A stretch of 29,946 nt of DNA, taken from contig CALJKV010000076.1 in the NCBI GenBank assembly GCA_937974245.1, forward strand, positions 1 to 29,946, read 5' to 3'. Below are positions 14,540-22,152 of this stretch, in pieces. Made by a program: the position numbers and the translations under genes. The stretch is from an uncultured Chloroflexota bacterium (lineage in GTDB: Bacteria > Chloroflexota > Anaerolineae > Aggregatilineales > Phototrophicaceae). Under the pieces are notes generated by a model that was given only the letters and a program-made list of their open reading frames with translations, did no database searches and was not told where the DNA came from. Position 1 is the stretch's first letter, and every line of letters begins with the position of its first letter.

Positions 14540-15634
14540 ATGACCAGCGTTTTTATCAACTACCGCCGCCAGGACAGCGAAGGCTATGTCGGGCGCTTAT
14601 ATGATCATCTGCTGCGACACTTCGCTCCGCAAGATATTTTTATGGATGTCGCCAATATCGTACCCGGCCAGGATTTCGTACAGGCGTTAGATGACGCCGT
14701 GGCGGCCTGTGATGCCTTCATTGCCGTCATCGGCCCGCAGTGGGCGACTGTGCAAAATGAACATGGGGAACGGCGGCTCGACCAGTGGAACGACTTCGTA
14801 CGCATCGAAATCGCCAGCGCCATCACACGGGACAAGCTCATCGTCCCCGTGCTGGTGGGCCGCGCCAGAATGCCCGCGCCGCTTGACCTGCCGGCGGACA
14901 TCACTGCCCTGTCGCGCCGCAACGCCCTGGAACTGAGTCACGGTAATTTCGCCAGCGATATGGAGCGGTTGGTCGCGGTTCTAAAGGATGCTGCCCCCAC
15001 CAGACAGTCTTTCAAGCGCGGGACGGACAGTCAGAGCCGCCAGCGCAAAGCCGAGGCGCTCAAAGCGGTACGTGATGACTTGGTGAACGCCACGACCTCA
15101 CCGCTCTACCCGGTGCGGGTGGAGGGGCGCTACTTCCCGGTGCTGGGGGACGGTGACCCGGATGCCAACATTATGTTTATCGGAGAATCGCCTGGCAAGC
15201 ACGAAGCGCAGCAGGGCAAGCCCTTCTGCGGGCCATCGGGGGACATCCTGGATGAACTGCTGGGGAGCATCGGTCTCGCCCGCGAGTCGGTATATGTGAC
15301 CAACATTCTGCTGGATCACCCCGGCGCAAAGCGCGAGCCGACCCCCCAGGAATTAGCATTTTACACCCCGTTTGCGGATCGTTTGGTAGACATCATCCAG
15401 CCCGCCGTGATCGTGACGCTGGGGCGCTTCGCCATGCAATACATGCTCAAGAAACTGGACTTGCCGGAAAAGCGAGGCACGATCACCCAACTACACGGCA
15501 AACTCATCAAGGCGCGATTGCATTACGGCGAAATCCACATCGTACCCATGTACCATCCCGCCGTCGTCCTCTACAGCGCTAGCCAGAAAGATACGCTGAA
15601 ACAGGACTTCGAGAAACTCAAACTGTTCGTGTGA
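14540..15634 (+). CDS. TIR domain fused to a family-4-like uracil-DNA glycosylase lacking Fe-S cysteines
   Basis: A 364-residue two-domain protein. Residues 1-150 are a TIR domain (TIR_2 type): SVFINYRRQD (3-12), IFMDV (33-37), DAFIAVIGPQW (58-68) and DFVRIEI (85-91) with Glu90 at the usual NADase position. After a basic linker (about 155-185), residues 186-364 match family 4 uracil-DNA glycosylases: GESPG (215-219), GKPFCGPSG (226-234), VYVTN (251-255), REPTPQE (265-271), VTLGRFA (292-298) and MYHPAVVL (337-344). E216, F229, N255 and H339 fit the active site of the Thermus enzyme. The four cysteines that hold the 4Fe-4S cluster in this family are all absent (positions now Thr/Ser, Asp and Tyr). 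The ATG at 14540 follows GGGAG by 11 bases; a GTG at 14516 is in frame. Likely a cytoplasmic NAD-cleaving or signalling effector joined to a damaged- or modified-DNA sensor; the role is inferred. Confidence 0.88.
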   Translation: MTSVFINYRRQDSEGYVGRLYDHLLRHFAPQDIFMDVANIVPGQDFVQALDDAVAACDAFIAVIGPQWATVQNEHGERRLDQWNDFVRIEIASAITRDKLIVPVLVGRARMPAPLDLPADITALSRRNALELSHGNFASDMERLVAVLKDAAPTRQSFKRGTDSQSRQRKAEALKAVRDDLVNATTSPLYPVRVEGRYFPVLGDGDPDANIMFIGESPGKHEAQQGKPFCGPSGDILDELLGSIGLARESVYVTNILLDHPGAKREPTPQELAFYTPFADRLVDIIQPAVIVTLGRFAMQYMLKKLDLPEKRGTITQLHGKLIKARLHYGEIHIVPMYHPAVVLYSASQKDTLKQDFEKLKLFV

Positions 15635-15695
15635 GCGGTGGGCACTATAGCGAGATGAAGCGGGTAAAATGCAGCCTGCACCCGCCAATTCTGTC

Positions 15696-15724
15696 TGGTC
15701 AAATTTCCTGGCGGCTGATATAAT
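15696..15724 (+). promoter_or_regulatory. Promoter of the tRNA-Ser gene
   Basis: A perfect extended -10 (TGA then TATAAT, 15716-15724) lies 17 bases after TGGTCA (15696-15701), a 4/6 match to the -35 consensus. Transcription would start near 15731, about 19 bases before the mature tRNA. Confidence 0.65.
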
Positions 15725-15749
15725 CCCCCAATGTGCCACGCATGTACCG

Positions 15750-15834
15750 GGAGAGGTAGCGTAGTGGCCTAACGCGCTCGCCTGGAACGCGAGTAAGGGT
15801 AACACCTTCGTGGGTTCGAATCCCACCCTCTCCG
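15750..15834 (+). tRNA. tRNA-Ser, anticodon GGA
   Basis: Folds as a class II tRNA of 85 bases. The acceptor stem GGAGAGG (15750-15756) pairs with CCTCTCC (15827-15833), discriminator G at 15834. The anticodon stem CTCGC/GCGAG (15777-15781, 15789-15793) encloses loop CTGGAAC with anticodon GGA at 15784-15786, reading UCC and UCU. A long variable arm (AAGG/CCTT) marks it as serine, and the T-loop is GTTCGAATC. The 3' CCA is not encoded. It has its own promoter and terminator. Confidence 0.97.
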
Positions 15835-15850
15835 CACATAACACCTACCA

Positions 15851-15882
15851 GGGGCGGCCGACAGGTCGCCTCGTTCTATTTT
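15851..15882 (+). terminator. Rho-independent terminator of tRNA-Ser
   Basis: A 9-base stem (15851-15859 with 15864-15872, two G-U pairs), a GACA loop and the T-rich tail TTCTATTTT (15874-15882) lie 16 bases after the tRNA. Confidence 0.75.
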
Positions 15883-15989
15883 AGCCGGGTTTCATAGGAT
15901 ATTGTTGGTTGGCGGCTTTCGCGTTAAGCTATGGTTCTTACGGAATCAGCCTCAATCGGCTTGCTCAATCCAACAAGGTGAATCGCCCG

Positions 15990-17219
15990 ATGCTCCCGTA
16001 TACCGAAACACATAATCACCTATCCCCAACCGCCCGCAGTCGTCTACGGGTAATTATTGACACGCACCTGGGTGACACATTCCCGACGTTATCCCTGGCC
16101 GTAATCCACCGGGGGGAAATCACGCTGGAAGCCGCTTGGGGCTGGATTGACCCGGACACCCAGAAGCACCCGGTCACCCCGGAGTCACGCTTTGATCTCG
16201 CATCAGTGACAAAGCTGTTTGTTGCTGCTACGTTCCTGGGGTTGGTGAGCACCGGACAGGTGCGCCTGGATGACCCCCTCGTGAGCGTCATTCCCGAATT
16301 TGGAGACGTTAATCCACGCACAGTGGACGGCGGGCAAGACCCGCATACCCGCATCATGCTACCCACGCCTGAGGCGCGACGCAGCCTGCTGGTTAATCCG
16401 GCACAGGTCACGTTCCGCCACCTGCTGACGCATACTTCCGGGTTAGCGCCCTGGCGGGCTGTGTTCGAGGCCGCCGGGCCAGTCCCGCTCCCGCCCGACC
16501 AGGCCGACCCGCTCAACCGTGCTCAGCGGTGGGCAAACGGTCTGAAGGCCATCTACGGTTATCCCTTTATCGCCACGCCGGGGACGGAGATTCACTACAG
16601 TGACCTGGGGCTGATCCTGCTGGGCGAAGCTGTATCCCGTCTGCACGGTGCATCTGGCGACCTGGCAAGCGTGGTACAGACACGAGTACTGAACCCGCTG
16701 AGCCTTACATCCGCCACCTATAATCCACTGCGGAACGGCTGCGAGCGGGACAATATTCCCCCTACCGAGTTCGACTCCCTGTGGCGGAAACGACGCTGCT
16801 GGGGCGAAGTCCATGACGAGAACGCCTGCGGACTGGGTGGTGTCGCCGGACACGCCGGGTTGTTCGCCTGCGCCCGTGATGTGGCGGGATTGGGGCAGGC
16901 CTGGCTCACACGGGATGCCCGCCTGCATATCGCCCCGGATGTCATGGACACGGCGACCCACACTCAGGTCGAGGATGCCATCATGCGACGCGGCCTGGGC
17001 TGGATGATGCGATCAAACGAAGATTCATCCGCTGGAGATGTATTTGACCTGTCATCCTATGGACATACCGGCTTCACCGGTACGTCCCTGTGGATTGACC
17101 CGACCCGTCAGTTAGTAGTGGCCTGCCTGACCAACCGGGTGTATCCGGGACGCGAGAAACTCGGTATTCATGCTTTCCGGCGGGCTATCCATGATTGTTT
17201 AGCAGAGGAAATTTCATGA
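15990..17219 (+). CDS. Beta-lactamase-fold serine hydrolase
   Basis: A 409-residue serine hydrolase of the class C beta-lactamase/esterase/D-alanyl peptidase group. The catalytic S-x-x-K is SVTK (72-75), the second motif is YSD (203-205, where classic enzymes have YxN), and HTG near the C-terminus (SYGHTGFTGTS) replaces KTG. No signal peptide is seen from this start, so it may act in the cytoplasm on recycled cell-wall fragments. The ATG at 15990 with AAGGTG upstream is chosen over a TTG at 15909. Its stop overlaps the next start (ATGA at 17216-17219), coupling it to anhydromuramic acid kinase; this supports a role in peptidoglycan recycling rather than antibiotic resistance. Confidence 0.88.
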   Translation: MLPYTETHNHLSPTARSRLRVIIDTHLGDTFPTLSLAVIHRGEITLEAAWGWIDPDTQKHPVTPESRFDLASVTKLFVAATFLGLVSTGQVRLDDPLVSVIPEFGDVNPRTVDGGQDPHTRIMLPTPEARRSLLVNPAQVTFRHLLTHTSGLAPWRAVFEAAGPVPLPPDQADPLNRAQRWANGLKAIYGYPFIATPGTEIHYSDLGLILLGEAVSRLHGASGDLASVVQTRVLNPLSLTSATYNPLRNGCERDNIPPTEFDSLWRKRRCWGEVHDENACGLGGVAGHAGLFACARDVAGLGQAWLTRDARLHIAPDVMDTATHTQVEDAIMRRGLGWMMRSNEDSSAGDVFDLSSYGHTGFTGTSLWIDPTRQLVVACLTNRVYPGREKLGIHAFRRAIHDCLAEEIS

Positions 17220-18394
17220 TTATTGTAGGGTTGATGTCCGGCACATCCGCCGACGGGATGGATGCCGCCCTGTGTGAAATCAGTGGGGAACCGCCGCAAC
17301 TCCAGGCACGAATCATCCACGCTTTAACCGAGCCATACACCCGTGAGCAGCGCCAACGTATTCTGGACGGCTGCGACCCGCAGGCCAGCCATGTAGACGC
17401 GCTGTGCCAGCTTCATTTTATGCTGGGTGATTTATGCGCCGATGCTGTGCTGAAAGTCGTTTCCGAGGCCGGGATGCAGCCCGGTGATGTGGATTTGGTC
17501 GGCGCACACGGGCATACATTCTGGCATCACGTTTTGCCCGATGGCCGCGTCGGGGCGACCCTGCAACTGACCGAGTCGGCGGTAATCGCTGAACGTACCG
17601 GAATCACTACCGTGAATAACCTGCGGGCGCGGGATGTCGCGGCGGGCGGACAGGGTGCGCCGCTCACTGGATATGCCGACTGGCTGCTGCTGCGCCACCC
17701 GTCACATTGGCGAGCGGTACAGAACATCGGTGGGATGGGCAATGTCACGTTTCTGCCACCGCTGGCCGATACCCGGCACCTCCCGATTGCATTCGATACC
17801 GGGCCGGGCAACGCGCTCATTGACATCGCCGCTCATGTACTTTCTGGTGGCGCACTGACCTATGACAAAGATGGGCAGATGACCACCGGCGGCAAGGTAG
17901 ATGAAGATTGGCTGGAAGGGATGCTCACCCACCCCTACTATGCCCGTCCGCTGCCAAAAACCACCGGGCGTGAGTTATTCGGCACAGCTCTGGCACAGGA
18001 ACTCGTAGTTGAGGGGCAAAAGCGCGGGCTGCGTTCTCCCGACATTATGGCAACACTGACCATGCTCACCGCAGGGAGCATCGCCGATGCCTACCAGCGG
18101 TTCGCTCCCGCCCCGATTCAAGAAGTGATTTTAGGGGGCGGCGGGGCACGAAATCCGGCGCTGGTCGCGGCGCTCGAAACGTTGCTGAGTCCGGCGACGG
18201 TCATCACCCATGAGGGCATCGGCCTCAACAGTGACTTCAAAGAGGCGCTGGTATTCGCACTGCTGGCCTATGAAACCTGGCATGGACGTCCCGGCCAGCA
18301 CCCTTCTCTGACCGGTGCCACTCACCCGGTCATCCTGGGACAAATCACACCGGGGCAGAATTACGTGGCACTCCTCCGGCGGACATGGGAGTAA
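17216..18394 (+). CDS. anmK: Anhydro-N-acetylmuramic acid kinase
   Basis: Phosphorylates and opens 1,6-anhydro-N-acetylmuramic acid to MurNAc-6-phosphate in cell-wall recycling. 392 residues, close to the usual 370-390. The family signature GLMSGTSADGMD is at 5-16; AHGHT (near residue 100) and the C-terminal GGGGARNP with the EGIG(L)NSDFKEAL region, which hold the sugar and nucleotide site, are intact. The start at 17216 has GAGGAAA just upstream and overlaps the preceding stop by four bases (ATGA), so it is translationally coupled to the serine hydrolase. No MurQ etherase is in this window, so the next step must be encoded elsewhere. Confidence 0.96.
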   Translation: MIIVGLMSGTSADGMDAALCEISGEPPQLQARIIHALTEPYTREQRQRILDGCDPQASHVDALCQLHFMLGDLCADAVLKVVSEAGMQPGDVDLVGAHGHTFWHHVLPDGRVGATLQLTESAVIAERTGITTVNNLRARDVAAGGQGAPLTGYADWLLLRHPSHWRAVQNIGGMGNVTFLPPLADTRHLPIAFDTGPGNALIDIAAHVLSGGALTYDKDGQMTTGGKVDEDWLEGMLTHPYYARPLPKTTGRELFGTALAQELVVEGQKRGLRSPDIMATLTMLTAGSIADAYQRFAPAPIQEVILGGGGARNPALVAALETLLSPATVITHEGIGLNSDFKEALVFALLAYETWHGRPGQHPSLTGATHPVILGQITPGQNYVALLRRTWE

Positions 18395-18488
18395 AGAGAA
18401 AGGCTTGCGTCACGGAGAAAGAAAGATACAAGGGCGTGTCCAGGGCAAATTCAGGAATTGGACATCTCAATCCGCCAGCGAATCGGGT

Positions 18489-18525
18489 TATACTAGAGTG
18501 GTTGAATCAAGGAGTATTGATAGTG
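18489..18525 (+). promoter_or_regulatory. -10 box and ribosome binding site fixing the lipA start
   Basis: TATACT (18489-18494) is a good -10; AAGGAG (18509-18514) lies 8 bases before GTG at 18523. Together they place the lipA start at 18523 and rule out the longer frame from 18385, which would begin inside anmK. The -35 is not convincing (TTGGAC is 25 bases from the -10). Confidence 0.55.
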
Positions 18526-19494
18526 ACGAATATCATCGAACCGGATGCCATCCCCCTGGTAGACTCAAACCCTGATGGATGGCAGCCTGACCCGAAACAC
18601 CCCCGCCGCCGCCCCCCATGGATCAAGGTACGCGCTCCTGGTGGCGACACCTACGAACAGGTGCAAGGGCTGATGCGGAGCAAGACACTGCACACCGTCT
18701 GCGAAGAGGCAATGTGCCCCAACATTGGTGAATGCTGGGGCAGTGGTACGGCTACATTTTTGATGATGGGCGATACCTGTACCCGTTCCTGCGGCTTCTG
18801 TGACATCAAGACTGGACGGCCTTCCCCACTTGACTGGGCTGAACCGAACCGTGTGGCCGAGGCGGTACGGGCGATGGGACTGCGGCATGTGGTGATTACC
18901 AGCGTCAATCGAGACGAACGGCCTGACGGCGGCGCTCCCATTTTTGCAATGGTGATTCGCCGTGTCCGCCAGTTACAGCCCGGTTGCAGCATCGAAGTAC
19001 TCATCCCCGATTTCAAGGGCAACCGCGACGCGCTGAAAATCGTCATGGATGCCCAACCGGAAATCCTCAATCACAACGTCGAAACCGTGCCCCGGCTGTT
19101 CAAAAAGGTGCAGCCACAAGACCACTATGAGTGGGCGATGACCACCCTGGGCAACGCCAAGCAGATGGATCCGCTTGTGCTGACCAAGAGTGGAATCATG
19201 GTCGGCCTGGGAGAGACATTCGACGAAGTCGTTGAGGTCATGCGTGACCTGGCCGGGTTGGGCGTGGACATTCTCACGATCGGGCAATATCTCCAGCCGA
19301 GCAAGCAGCACCTACCCTTAGAGCGTTACTATCTGCCAGAGGAATTTGACCGCTTCGAGGTCATTGGCAAGGAACTGGGCTTCAAGTGGGTAGAAAGCGG
19401 CCCGCTGGTACGCAGTAGCTATCGCGCCGAGCAGCAAGTGCGCGAACTCTCGAAACTTAACTTTATCCACGTGCGAAGCGAAGCGACGGAGTAG
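18523..19494 (+). CDS. lipA: Lipoyl synthase
   Basis: Radical SAM enzyme that inserts two sulphurs into protein-bound octanoyl groups. 323 residues from a GTG start. Cys60, Cys65 and Cys71 (CEEAMCPNIGEC) bind the auxiliary 4Fe-4S cluster; Cys86, Cys90 and Cys93 (CTRSCGFC) bind the radical SAM cluster; the C-terminal RSSY (297-300) supplies the serine ligand of the auxiliary cluster. All are present, so it should be functional. It appears to have its own promoter inside the end of the anmK region. No lipB or lipoate ligase is in view. The hairpin at 19550 may end the transcript. Confidence 0.97.
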   Translation: MTNIIEPDAIPLVDSNPDGWQPDPKHPRRRPPWIKVRAPGGDTYEQVQGLMRSKTLHTVCEEAMCPNIGECWGSGTATFLMMGDTCTRSCGFCDIKTGRPSPLDWAEPNRVAEAVRAMGLRHVVITSVNRDERPDGGAPIFAMVIRRVRQLQPGCSIEVLIPDFKGNRDALKIVMDAQPEILNHNVETVPRLFKKVQPQDHYEWAMTTLGNAKQMDPLVLTKSGIMVGLGETFDEVVEVMRDLAGLGVDILTIGQYLQPSKQHLPLERYYLPEEFDRFEVIGKELGFKWVESGPLVRSSYRAEQQVRELSKLNFIHVRSEATE

Positions 19495-19795
19495 TGACGA
19501 CCGCCCTTTCAACAGGCATCTGTAAGTGGGCACTAGAGGTAGATATTTTGGGGAGTGCAGATTGGCGCTCCCCTAATGTATCCGATTATGGCCCAATGTT
19601 CGGTACTTCTCCTAGTTTTCGATACTGCTTCAGTGGCGGACTTAGATTGTCCTTTGGCAGCACACTGTAAAATCGACTTCCTCATTAAGTGGCAACAATC
19701 TTCGCCGCCGTGGGCACGGGTGCCGCCGTCCCGGCCAATTAAGGTTGATAATCTGCAATCCATACGAATGATGATTTTCTCCTGCGTGGTAGAGT
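19495..19795. other. Intergenic region with a hairpin, between lipA and the cupin gene
   Basis: About 300 bases between convergent genes. A 9-base hairpin, GGGGAGTGC (19550-19558) with GCGCTCCCC (19565-19573) and one G-U pair, lies 56 bases after the lipA stop and resembles the one at 2564. The rest (19575-19795) shows short open frames on both strands with no ribosome binding site or recognisable motif; it may be decayed sequence. Confidence 0.45.
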
Positions 19796-20164
19796 CTATA
19801 TGATATCAGGATGCGCCACTGTAAAAGCCGAATCCCCCGCGCTGCCAGTATTGAGCGTACCTGCAGGTTCAAGTAGCAGCACATGACACTCGGTTTCCGC
19901 GACAGGGCGATGTGCCACCCCGCGCGGGATAATGACAAATTCACCCGCTTCCAGGTGAATCGCCCGTTGGTCGCGCACTTCAATCGTCAGGCTGCCGGCT
20001 ACCACCAGGAACAATTCATCTTCTTCATCGTGTTGATGCCAGATGAACTCACCCTGCAATTTGGCGAGCTTTACCTCGAAATCGTTCACACGCCCGGCGA
20101 TTCTGGGACTCCAATATTCGTTAATCAGCGCGAATTTCTGCTCCAGATTGACTTTCTCAATCAT
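19796..20164 (-). CDS. Small cupin-domain protein
   Basis: A 122-residue single-domain cupin. Motif 1 holds HQHDEEDE (43-50), giving metal ligands His43, His45 and Glu50; motif 2 holds GEFVIIPRGVAH with His85. All four metal ligands are present. Such stand-alone cupins serve as small metal-dependent enzymes or sugar/ligand binders and the sequence does not say which. The ATG at 20164 has AAGGA 8-10 bases upstream; the longer frame from 20275 would overlap the peptidase gene and is rejected. It lies 43 bases downstream of the peptidase gene on the same strand, probably one operon. Confidence 0.87.
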   Translation of the reverse strand: MIEKVNLEQKFALINEYWSPRIAGRVNDFEVKLAKLQGEFIWHQHDEEDELFLVVAGSLTIEVRDQRAIHLEAGEFVIIPRGVAHRPVAETECHVLLLEPAGTLNTGSAGDSAFTVAHPDII

Positions 20165-20207
20165 GCTGCTGTCCTTCCTGATACAAATATTTTCGACCTT
20201 TGACTCT

Positions 20208-21623
20208 CTACGGGCCAGGTTGCAATCCCATTTCTGCGATAGCCGGGATAGCCAATTGGTACAACCAGCCATCAAAGAAGGTACTCAGGTCTTGCCCGCT
20301 GACTTCTTCGGCCACTTGTATGAAGTCAGCGATACTGGCAGTGCTGTACTGGTAACGATCATAGTACGTGCGCATAATCGTGAAAAAAGCCTCGTCACCC
20401 ACTTTAACGCGTAGAGCGTGCAGGGTCAACGCACCACGTACATATACTGCGCCGTCGAACAGCCTTTCCGAGGACGGGCTGCCAATCAGTATCCCGCTCG
20501 GCTGGGCAAACTGAGCATAGGAGTCCTGCACGATGCTCTCCAGCACAGCCGCCCCACCATCATGCTCGAACCACAGCCACGAAGCATAGGTGGCAAAGCC
20601 CTCGTTCAACCAGATATCCTGCCACGTCTCAGGACTCACGCTATCGCCGAACCACATGTGCGCCAGTTCATGGGCGATAACGCTATCCGCTCCGCCGGGG
20701 CGATTGGTGGTAAAGATGCCTGTGCCAAACAGCGACAGCGTTTGTGTCTCCAGCGCGAAGGGCAGCGGCGCCGCAGCCACCACCACACCATACGCCTCAA
20801 ACGGATAAGGCGCGAATAACTCGCTGAAGAGTTCAATCATTTCTGACGTGCGGCGAAAGGTGGTGATACCGTTAGTAAAGAAGGCCGCCGGGAAATAGTT
20901 CCGAATTGGCAGACCATCTGGCCCGGTCTGATTCTGTGCAATAAACTGCCCGATATTGACGGTCACGAGGTAACTGGCTACCGGGTAGTTCGTCTCCCAT
21001 ACATAGGTGCTGGTGTCGCCATTATCAATCGTATCCAGCAATAGGCCATTGGCCGCGACAACATACGGATTGGGTACGGTGATGCGAAACGTATAGGCCG
21101 CCTTGTCCTGCGGATGGTCGTTGACTGGATACCAGAACGCCGCACCATTCGGTTCGCTGGCAACAAATACGCCACCATCGTACTGCACCCAACCTTGTCC
21201 GAAGATGCGCACATCTTCCGGCACATCCTCCCCTGGCACACCGCTGTAGGTCACAGCTACCGTGAAGGTACTGTCTGCCATCAGTGGTTCCGCCGGGGTG
21301 ATAGTCATTTCAGACTCAGTTCGTACGAAGGCAGCGACTACGTCATTCACCAGCACATGACTGACCGAAAAACCCCAGAAGTCCAGGTTGAAGGCACTCA
21401 AATCCTGGGTCGCAACCGCTTCAAGCACCACCGTCCCGGCAATCGCGCTGCTGCTCTTGTCCCATGTCAGGTCAAGCGTATAGTGCTGGACATCATAGCC
21501 GCCATTGCCGATTGTAGGATAATATGGATCGCCAACCCCGCCTGCTCCCGGCTGTGGGTCGAATGCCAGAGCCGACCCGGATAATAATCCCAGACAGAGT
21601 AGAATAACGATCAGTTTTCGCAT
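20208..21623 (-). CDS. Exported M1-family metallopeptidase
   Basis: A 471-residue secreted zinc peptidase. The signal peptide is MRKLIVILLCLGLLSGSALA with a likely cut after residue 20. An N-terminal beta-domain (about 40-240) precedes the catalytic thermolysin-like domain (about 250-460). Zinc ligands are HELAH (318-322) and Glu341 (NEGFA); LETQ (291-294) stands where aminopeptidases have GAMEN, so the exopeptidase signature is altered. The protein ends soon after the catalytic domain and lacks the C-terminal helical domain of full-size aminopeptidases (over 800 residues). The ATG at 21623 is chosen for GGAGA upstream and the clean signal peptide; an alternative at 21650 adds nine residues. 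Likely acts on extracellular peptides. Confidence 0.92.
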   Translation of the reverse strand: MRKLIVILLCLGLLSGSALAFDPQPGAGGVGDPYYPTIGNGGYDVQHYTLDLTWDKSSSAIAGTVVLEAVATQDLSAFNLDFWGFSVSHVLVNDVVAAFVRTESEMTITPAEPLMADSTFTVAVTYSGVPGEDVPEDVRIFGQGWVQYDGGVFVASEPNGAAFWYPVNDHPQDKAAYTFRITVPNPYVVAANGLLLDTIDNGDTSTYVWETNYPVASYLVTVNIGQFIAQNQTGPDGLPIRNYFPAAFFTNGITTFRRTSEMIELFSELFAPYPFEAYGVVVAAAPLPFALETQTLSLFGTGIFTTNRPGGADSVIAHELAHMWFGDSVSPETWQDIWLNEGFATYASWLWFEHDGGAAVLESIVQDSYAQFAQPSGILIGSPSSERLFDGAVYVRGALTLHALRVKVGDEAFFTIMRTYYDRYQYSTASIADFIQVAEEVSGQDLSTFFDGWLYQLAIPAIAEMGLQPGP

Positions 21624-21745
21624 GTTGTTTCTCCGGCTAAATCGCATCAATCCTTTATACTATATACCGCTTGTAGCACGAGCAGGATCGAATCTGCGAC
21701 ATTATCATAACGCATTCATGATTCGAAACGTTCTACACCAGCCGG

Positions 21746-21773
21746 TTGTGAAATCGCGTTCGTGATGTAGAAT
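21746..21773 (+). promoter_or_regulatory. Promoter placing the transcript start at the ATG (leaderless)
   Basis: TTGTGA (21746-21751), a 16-base spacer and TAGAAT (21768-21773, preceded by TG) make a good promoter. The ATG at 21781 is the eighth base after the -10, where transcription normally begins, and no ribosome binding site is present. The gene and perhaps the glycan operon behind it would start with a leaderless mRNA. Confidence 0.6.
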
Positions 21774-21780
21774 CAGGCAC

Positions 21781-22152
21781 ATGACAAAGAAATCAGGACC
21801 CATCGCCGCTCGTTGGTCGGAGATTATCGCTGAAACGCGGGCAATTCTCATCCAGCAGGCGCGGTTGCGGCAAACGATTACGTATTCCGAGCTGTGCGCC
21901 ATGCTGCAAACGGCACGCATCCATTACCATTCACCCTTGATGGTGCGTTTACTGGATGACCTGGGCCGCGAGGAGTTTGAGGCCGGGCGTCCTGTTCTCC
22001 CGGCACTGGTTGTCACCAAAGGAACGGGAATACCGGGCACGGGCTATTTCAGGATGGATGGCGTGATGCCGGACGTGCAGACAGTCTCCAACCCTGAAGC
22101 AATATGGGCGGCGGATTTGCAGGCAGTTTTTGACTACTGGGGGGAACATTGA
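21781..22152 (+). CDS. Conserved hypothetical protein
   Basis: A 123-residue soluble protein that I recognise only as a conserved type without an assigned function: ITYSELC, then HYHSPLMVRLLDDLGREEFEAGRP and LPALVVTKGTGIPGTGYF give it a regular shape seen in similar small bacterial proteins. There are no metal-binding clusters or membrane segments. Its stop overlaps the next start (TGATG at 22150-22154), so it is translationally coupled to the RmlD-like reductase, although nothing in it suggests sugar chemistry. The start has no ribosome binding site and appears leaderless (see the promoter at 21746). Confidence 0.75.
   Translation: MTKKSGPIAARWSEIIAETRAILIQQARLRQTITYSELCAMLQTARIHYHSPLMVRLLDDLGREEFEAGRPVLPALVVTKGTGIPGTGYFRMDGVMPDVQTVSNPEAIWAADLQAVFDYWGEH

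Noticed and set aside
15750..15834. tRNA-Ser as an attachment site of an integrated element carrying the TIR gene
   Set aside because: No second copy of the tRNA 3' end and no integrase were found in the window.
15990..17219. Antibiotic-resistance beta-lactamase
   Set aside because: The YSD and HTG motifs, lack of a signal peptide, and coupling to anmK fit a cell-wall recycling hydrolase better.
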